In this document: positions 22,219 to 26,088 of the stretch, piece after piece | Numbering within the stretch: the stretch's first letter is position 1 | How the letters are laid out: each line of letters starts with the position of its first letter | Assembly (NCBI RefSeq): GCF_905212195.1 | Contig: NZ_CAJMDQ010000031.1 | Location: forward strand, 1 to 26,088 | DNA from: an uncultured Anaerotignum sp. | GTDB lineage: Bacteria > Bacillota > Clostridia > Lachnospirales > Anaerotignaceae | DNA length: 26,088 bases | Direction: 5' to 3' | Made by a program: the position numbers and the translations under genes | The notes under the pieces: model-generated | The model's input: the letters and a program-made list of their open reading frames with translations, nothing else | Told to the model about the DNA's origin: nothing | Databases searched by the model: none

Positions 22219-22854
22219 ATGAAAATCACCAAAGACGCCATGTATCCCCGTCTTGACGATACATGGACCATCTATCTGAAAAATGCCATCACGAACCCTG
22301 CCATTTCTGTGGGGGATTATACCATGTACCATGACTTTGTCCACGACCCCAGAGAGTTTGAAAAGAATAACGTCCTTTACCAGTATCCCATCAATGGGGA
22401 TAAGCTGAAAATCGGGAAATTCTGCTCCATTGCCTGCGGAGCAAAGTTCCTGTTCAACAGCGCCAACCATGCTTTGGGTTCCCTGTCCACTTATCCTTTC
22501 CCCATATTTGCCGACGCTTGGGGGCTGGATTGGAAACGGGTCACAGAAGCATGGGATAACAAAGGGGATATTGTCATTGGAAATGATGTGTGGATAGGCT
22601 ACGAAGCCGTTATTCTGGCAGGTGTCACCATTGGAGATGGCGCCATCATTGGCACAAGGGCAGTGGTCACCAAAGATGTGCCGCCTTATACCATTGTGGG
22701 TGGTGTGCCTGCAAAGCCCATCCGCAAACGGTTTTCCGAAGAAACCATTGCTGTTTTGGAGAAATTGCGCTGGTGGGATTGGGAAGCAGAAAAAATTGCC
22801 CGTCATATCTGGGATATTCAGGCAGGAAATGTGGAAAAGCTGAAAAAAGCATAG
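22219..22854 (+). CDS. Vat-like xenobiotic O-acetyltransferase
   Basis: A 211-residue left-handed beta-helix acyltransferase of the CatB/Vat group, which acetylates hydroxyl groups of antibiotics such as streptogramin A. LKIGKFCSIACGAKF, the catalytic His84 in NSANHALGSLSTYPF, DIVIGNDVWIGYEAVILAGV, IGDGAIIGTRAVVTKDVPPY, GGVPAKPIRKRF and the final KLRWWDWEAEKI appear in family order, and the length fits. Whether it gives resistance or modifies something else cannot be told; chromosomal homologues are often silent for resistance. GGAGG precedes the ATG; the frame extends further upstream without a ribosome site. It is monocistronic, with no mobile-element genes near. Confidence 0.92.
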   Translation: MKITKDAMYPRLDDTWTIYLKNAITNPAISVGDYTMYHDFVHDPREFEKNNVLYQYPINGDKLKIGKFCSIACGAKFLFNSANHALGSLSTYPFPIFADAWGLDWKRVTEAWDNKGDIVIGNDVWIGYEAVILAGVTIGDGAIIGTRAVVTKDVPPYTIVGGVPAKPIRKRFSEETIAVLEKLRWWDWEAEKIARHIWDIQAGNVEKLKKA

Positions 22855-22860
22855 AAAAAA

Positions 22861-22903
22861 AGAAAGCCAAAATTCTTATGATGATAAAGAATTTTGGCTT
22901 TCT
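22861..22903. terminator. Long hairpin between convergent genes
   Basis: A perfect 17-bp stem (22861-22877 with 22887-22903). The T-run on the minus strand (TTTCTTTTTTTC) is stronger than on plus, so it should stop transcription from both the acetyltransferase and the opposite 65-residue protein. Confidence 0.85.
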
Positions 22904-23096
22904 GATTATATTTGATATGTTTTCCTATGAAGATGGGCGTCGCAATCTCCCTTAACATCAAGGGAAAGCTGCTGTTTTATGCTCGCCAGTGGTTCGAAGG
23001 TTCGCAGATTTCGGTTGGGTGTCGCTTACAAGGATGATTAGGCACTGCTGCGAAATGTGTATGTGCAGCAAGCAATTCTATATCTGCCTTGTCCAA
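22904..23096. other. Gene-free stretch, nothing recognised
   Basis: A 36-codon frame from 22927 is open but has no good ribosome site or family match. TGGTTCGAAGG near 22990 resembles a T-loop, but no acceptor stem or anticodon arm can be formed around it. Confidence 0.4.
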
Positions 23097-23294
23097 TCAA
23101 TTTGTATGCTTTTCCTTTAAGCGCCATAAAATATACAGCAAAAAATAAACGATGAAAAAACTGCCAAGAAATACGACGGAATGGACAAGGAGATTCCCTT
23201 CATCACCTGTCTTGACACGCAGATATATATCCGTCGCGGCACCTGCAATGAAGCTTATGAGCAGTCTTGTTTTTTTTCGCATGATGAATTTCAT
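23097..23294 (-). CDS. Small membrane protein of unknown function
   Basis: A 65-residue protein. A basic start (RKKTR) leads into a weak hydrophobic segment (LLISFIAGAATDIYL), then a polar turn with KTGDEGN, and a strong helix of about 22 residues (VVFLGSFFIVYFLLYILW), ending in a basic tail. GAGGTGGGG precedes the ATG by 6 bases. I do not recognise a family. It is the last minus-strand gene before the convergent hairpin and lies 81 bases after the VWA gene, possibly sharing its transcript. Confidence 0.6.
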   Translation of the reverse strand: MKFIMRKKTRLLISFIAGAATDIYLRVKTGDEGNLLVHSVVFLGSFFIVYFLLYILWRLKEKHTN

Positions 23295-23375
23295 AGTTTC
23301 CCCACCTCGAAATAATTGGTACGATTTCCTATGATTTTCTGGGATACAAAGGGAATGTTATCCCGCTGTTTTGCC

Positions 23376-24572
23376 TTACCGATTGACCATCAATTTTTTC
23401 AAAGCGGCATTGAGGCCGTCAATGCTCAGGTCGTACATATCAAAATCCTTATGGATGATGTCGTAGGTCTTTGCCCACCAGCCGCCCCAGTAGGGACGTT
23501 CGGAAGGGTTCAGCCATACCAGATGAGGGTATTTTTCCCGGAATCTGGTGAGCCACTCAATGCCGGGAATGCTGTCCCGCACACCGTAACTGTAGTAGCT
23601 GCCGTCCAGCAGTTCGGAAGGCTCCATCTGGGCATCGCCAACGATGATAACCTTGTATTCGCTGCTGAGATTTTTCAGAATCCATTCTGTAGGGACTACA
23701 GATTTTGGACGCAGCTGCGGGTCTGTATAGATTTTGGAATAGATACAGTTGTGGAAATAGAACACCTGCAAATCCTTGAAGTGGTTGGACTTGCTCACTG
23801 CCTGGAACAGCATGGAGCACAGACGGCTGTAATAGTCCATGGAGCCGCCGCTGTCCATGAGCAGCAATACTTTGACGGTGTTCTTTCTGGGACGGTCGTA
23901 AACCACTTTCAGTTTCCCTGCATTGTCACAGGTTTCCCGAATAGTGCCGTCAATGTCAAATTCTGTTTTGGCTTCCTCGGCTTTGGCGGAAAACTGCCGC
24001 AGTCTGCGGAAAGCCATCTGGAACTGACGGGTATCCAGTGTGTTGTCCTGACGGAAATCACGGAATTTCCGTTCGCTGGCCACCTGAAAAGCACGGCGTT
24101 TGCCGCCTTCACCGCCTACACGGATGCCTCTGGGGCTGAAGCCGCTGTTGCCGAATACGGAAACACCGCCAGTACCTACCCAGTAACTGCCGCCGTTGTG
24201 TTCTTCCTTCTGTTCTTCCAGTCGTTCCAAAAACATTTTCTGGATTTCCGCCTGAGAAATCCATTCATTCTGCATGGCACGCTCCATGTCGAACTGGTCG
24301 CCGGGTTTTTCCTTGGGATTTGTGAGCCAGTCCATAAGTTCTTTGGGCAGCTCCCCTTCAAATTCCACGCCTTTGAAAAATTCCAGAAAGGCGCCGTCGA
24401 ATTTGTCAAAATCCGCTTCGCTTTTCACCAGCACACTGCGGCACAGATAGTAAAATCCTGTGAAAGAGGACTGGTGCAGACCTTTGTCCAGAGCTTCCAT
24501 GAGGGTCATCCATTCATTCATGGATACCTTCAGCCCTCTGGAGCGCAGTAAATAGAAAAATGCCGTAAACAT
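23376..24572 (-). CDS. VWA domain-containing protein (CoxE-like)
   Basis: A 398-residue cytoplasmic protein. Residues 1-190 are mostly helical and carry a Gly-rich insert near 127-157 (GGSYWVGTGGVSVFG). From about 230 comes a von Willebrand A domain with metal site DSGGS at 240-244 (KVLLLMDSGGSMD), a second element TEW and VIIVGDAQM (the Asp of the MIDAS-like third strand), and a Trp-rich region near 355 (YWGGWW). The family pairs with MoxR ATPases to assemble or insert metal cofactors or to remodel protein complexes. It follows the MoxR gene by 12 bases in the same operon. Target unknown. Confidence 0.88.
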   Translation of the reverse strand: MFTAFFYLLRSRGLKVSMNEWMTLMEALDKGLHQSSFTGFYYLCRSVLVKSEADFDKFDGAFLEFFKGVEFEGELPKELMDWLTNPKEKPGDQFDMERAMQNEWISQAEIQKMFLERLEEQKEEHNGGSYWVGTGGVSVFGNSGFSPRGIRVGGEGGKRRAFQVASERKFRDFRQDNTLDTRQFQMAFRRLRQFSAKAEEAKTEFDIDGTIRETCDNAGKLKVVYDRPRKNTVKVLLLMDSGGSMDYYSRLCSMLFQAVSKSNHFKDLQVFYFHNCIYSKIYTDPQLRPKSVVPTEWILKNLSSEYKVIIVGDAQMEPSELLDGSYYSYGVRDSIPGIEWLTRFREKYPHLVWLNPSERPYWGGWWAKTYDIIHKDFDMYDLSIDGLNAALKKLMVNR

Positions 24573-24584
24573 GGGATCACCTGC

Positions 24585-25397
24585 TTATCGTAAATAGCGG
24601 TTCAGTACGTCGATGTCTTCGTTCTTTTTCAGCAGAACCCCTGCAAAAGGAACTTCCTGACGGATTCTGTCTACGTCAACGCCGCCCAGCTGCAGGGCAC
24701 GAATCCAGTCGATGACTTCGGATGTGCTGGGTTTTTTCTGAATCTGGTACAGACCACGGATCCAGTAGAATGTTTCCAGTACCTGTTCCAGCAGATGTTC
24801 TTCCACTTTGTCAAAGTGTACTTTGATGATTTCTTCCATCTGTTCCGCGTCGGGGAATTCGATGTAGTGGAAGATGCAGCGGCGCAGGAATGCGTCGGGC
24901 AGTTCTTTTTCCGCGTTGGATGTGATGATTACGATGGGACGCTGTTTTGCCTTTACAGTTTCCTTTGTTTCGGGAATGTAGAATTCCATTTTATCCAGCT
25001 CCCACAGCAGGTCGTTGGGGAATTCCAGATCGGCTTTGTCGATTTCGTCGATGAGGAGGATGACCTGCTCGTCAGAGGAGAAAGCTTCGCCAAGCTTACC
25101 CATTTTTACATATTTTGCGATGTCGTCTACGCCTTCGTTGCCGAATTGGCTGTCATACAGACGCTGTACCACGTCATATACGTACAGACCGTCCTGGGCT
25201 TTTGTGGTGGATTTGATGTTCCAGATCACCAGTTTTTTGCCCAGTGCTTCGGAAATGGCTTCCGCCAGCATGGTTTTGCCTGTGCCGGGTTCCCCTTTGA
25301 TCAGCAGGGGTTTTTGCAGCGCCATGGCAATATTGACAGAACGCATGAGTTCTTCACTTGCGACATAATTTTTACTTCCTTGAAATGTTGCGGACAT
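24585..25397 (-). CDS. MoxR-family AAA+ ATPase
   Basis: A 270-residue AAA+ chaperone-like ATPase. Walker A is GEPGTGKT (35-42), Walker B VILLIDEID (112-120), sensor 1 TSNAEKELPDAF around Asn161, and arginine-finger candidates Arg172-Arg173 (FLRRC). The C-terminal helical lid contains the PSTSEVIDWIRAL sensor 2 region. In this family ATPase activity drives a neighbouring VWA protein. The gene starts ATG with AAAGGTGAT upstream and is followed by the VWA gene 12 bases later. A promoter is visible. Confidence 0.95.
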   Translation of the reverse strand: MSATFQGSKNYVASEELMRSVNIAMALQKPLLIKGEPGTGKTMLAEAISEALGKKLVIWNIKSTTKAQDGLYVYDVVQRLYDSQFGNEGVDDIAKYVKMGKLGEAFSSDEQVILLIDEIDKADLEFPNDLLWELDKMEFYIPETKETVKAKQRPIVIITSNAEKELPDAFLRRCIFHYIEFPDAEQMEEIIKVHFDKVEEHLLEQVLETFYWIRGLYQIQKKPSTSEVIDWIRALQLGGVDVDRIRQEVPFAGVLLKKNEDIDVLNRYLR

Positions 25398-25432
25398 GAA
25401 TTATCACCTTTCCTAGATAGATTATGGGTTAT

Positions 25433-25462
25433 ATTGTAAGAGAGCAGTACAGACCTTGTCAA
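25433..25462 (-). promoter_or_regulatory. Promoter of the MoxR-VWA operon
   Basis: On the minus strand TTGACA (25457-25462) and TACAAT (25433-25438) are 18 bases apart, about 35 bases before the MoxR start. Confidence 0.75.
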
Positions 25463-25463
25463 G

Positions 25464-25523
25464 AAAAAAGCCCGTTATATCGGGCAAATCAGGGTTTTTC
25501 ACAGAAAAAAGGAGGGCTTTTTT
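25464..25523. terminator. Nested hairpins between MoxR and AbrB genes
   Basis: AAAAAAGCCC (25464-25473) is complementary to GGGCTTTTTT (25514-25523), while GCCCG (25470-25474) can instead pair with CGGGC (25481-25485). T-runs on both strands allow termination either way. Confidence 0.55.
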
Positions 25524-25543
25524 GAAAATTCTGCGCAAAACAG

Positions 25544-25587
25544 AAAAAGCCGGGATTGTATGTATTTCCATACCATTCCGGCTTTTT
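25544..25587 (-). terminator. Terminator after the AbrB-family gene
   Basis: AAAAAGCCGG (25544-25553) pairs with CCGGCTTTTT (25578-25587), with a further inner stem of TATG/CATA. T-runs flank it on both strands. It begins 24 bases after the abrB-type stop. Confidence 0.85.
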
Positions 25588-25610
25588 TGTCTGTCAGATT
25601 ATGAAATGTT

Positions 25611-25871
25611 TTAGCGTACATCCAGCCCAGCCAGTTTTGCCATTTCCAAAATGGACTGTTTGGATACTTTTTTGCCTTTGTAATCAATGAGGTCATCCAT
25701 GCTGCCTGTGAAAATATCGGCAGGTTCATACTTTTTCAAAATGATGGTGTTTTCTTCCACGAAGATCTCCAGGGAGTCTTTGATTTCGATTCCCATGTTA
25801 CGACGCAGTTCGATGGGCAAAACCACTCTTCCCAGTTCGTCTACTTTACGAACGATGCCTGTTGATTTCAT
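25611..25871 (-). CDS. AbrB/SpoVT-family transition-state regulator
   Basis: An 86-residue DNA-binding protein. Residues 1-48 are the swapped-hairpin AbrB fold: KSTGIVRKVDELGRVVLPIE, then RRNMGIEIKDSLEIFVEENT. The C-terminal part (KGKKVSKQSILEMAKLAGLD) is a short helical tail, unlike the GAF domain of SpoVT, so an AbrB-like dimer is more likely. These proteins control growth-phase genes in sporulating Firmicutes. GGAGG lies 8 bases before the ATG. A promoter and a short inverted repeat precede it. Confidence 0.92.
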   Translation of the reverse strand: MKSTGIVRKVDELGRVVLPIELRRNMGIEIKDSLEIFVEENTIILKKYEPADIFTGSMDDLIDYKGKKVSKQSILEMAKLAGLDVR

Positions 25872-25888
25872 CTGATTTCCTCCCTGTA

Positions 25889-25902
25889 AGACCAGTCGGT
25901 CT
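25889..25902. promoter_or_regulatory. Short inverted repeat in the AbrB-family leader
   Basis: AGACC (25889-25893) and GGTCT (25898-25902) with four bases between, in the leader just before the ribosome site. It could be an operator or a small RNA stem. Confidence 0.3.
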
Positions 25903-25918
25903 GATTTTTCTTAACAGA

Positions 25919-25947
25919 ATATTAACACAGATCCATACAAATTACAA
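25919..25947 (-). promoter_or_regulatory. Promoter of the AbrB-family gene
   Basis: On the minus strand TTGTAA (25942-25947) and TAATAT (25919-25924) with a 17-base gap, in AT-rich sequence. Confidence 0.6.
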
Positions 25948-26038
25948 CAAAAATATCATATTTTAACCAATTTTTGGAAAAAAGGGATAGTTTTTCCCGT
26001 GGGCGCATAGATGTGAAAGAAGGGAAGGAGGGGAAAAC

Positions 26039-26088
26039 ATGCTGAATGTGATCTGGGGATTTTTCCTCATCGGCGGTATTTTGACGGG
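26039..26088 (+). CDS. spmA: Probable spore maturation protein A, 5' end only
   Basis: Sixteen codons are visible before the edge: MLNVIWGFFLIGGILT. SpmA proteins start M-[LI]-N-x-I-W followed by a hydrophobic helix and a Gly, which is what is seen; they are nucleoside-recognition-domain membrane proteins that act in spore core dehydration. GGAAGGAGGGG precedes the ATG. A spore role fits an AbrB-type regulator next door, but sixteen residues are too few for certainty. Confidence 0.5.
   Translation, partial: MLNVIWGFFLIGGILT

Noticed and set aside
22985..23010. A possible tRNA (GGTTCGA as T-loop)
   Set aside because: No acceptor, D or anticodon arms can be drawn around it.
22927..23037. A 36-codon frame after the Vat-like gene
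   Set aside because: No ribosome site, no hydrophobic or domain pattern, and it follows a terminator without a clear promoter.
23316..24551. A 411-codon plus-strand open frame
   Set aside because: It is the shadow of the VWA gene, which has MIDAS motif, ribosome site and operon partner.

Overview
The window looks like chromosome from a low-to-moderate GC, spore-forming anaerobic Firmicute, most likely a Lachnospiraceae-like clostridium. The basis is protein resemblance (AbrB/SpoVT, a probable SpmA start, ECF S components RibU and ThiW, a CD3324-type regulator, a DUF2508 protein), strong GGAGG ribosome sites, and a factor-independent hairpin after nearly every transcription unit. I see no phage, transposase, CRISPR array, rRNA or tRNA.

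Layout. 1-280 (minus): a DUF2508 gene whose 3' end runs, in another frame, into pantothenate kinase coaX lacking its first codons; this looks like a deletion or assembly chimera. 281-774: no gene, but a dense run of small hairpins. 775-1978 (minus): rpsF-ssb-rpsR with promoter and terminator. 2007-3049 (minus): an XRE regulator, then an XRE plus membrane-protein pair. 3415-7653 (plus): an MBL-fold hydrolase, the RNA-binding protein Tex and a secreted stalk-domain protein. 7782-8765: FMN riboswitch and riboflavin transporter ribU. 8824-11205: a small secreted acidic protein, then an OmpR-type regulator and sensor kinase; a direct repeat in front of the small protein is a plausible regulator site. 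11329-13199: a divergent D-Ala-D-Ala-ligase-like protein and glutamate racemase. 13351-14134: DUF2798 membrane protein and a zinc ribbon. 14296-17101: permease, GntR repressor, ABC ATPase and second permease, with a perfect palindrome on the promoter. 17275-18134: thioredoxin and an unlisted 31-residue membrane peptide with its own promoter. 18276-19217: lactate/2-hydroxyacid dehydrogenase. 19426-21681: TPP riboswitch, thiW and a thiM-thiE fusion for thiamine salvage. 21737-22132: a leader with competing helices before a CD3324/Mor-type regulator. 22219-22903: Vat-like acetyltransferase. 23097-25462 (minus): small membrane protein and a MoxR ATPase/VWA pair. 25544-25947 (minus): AbrB-family regulator. 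26039 onward: start of a probable spmA.

Most units are ordinary housekeeping, with vitamin uptake under two classical riboswitches. The observations that most deserve checking are the structured leader at 21737-21828, the broken coaX junction, the hairpin array at 411-674, the Ddl paralogue with several altered active-site positions, and the small secreted protein apparently tied to the neighbouring two-component system. All functional calls rest on reading motifs by eye; no database search was possible.
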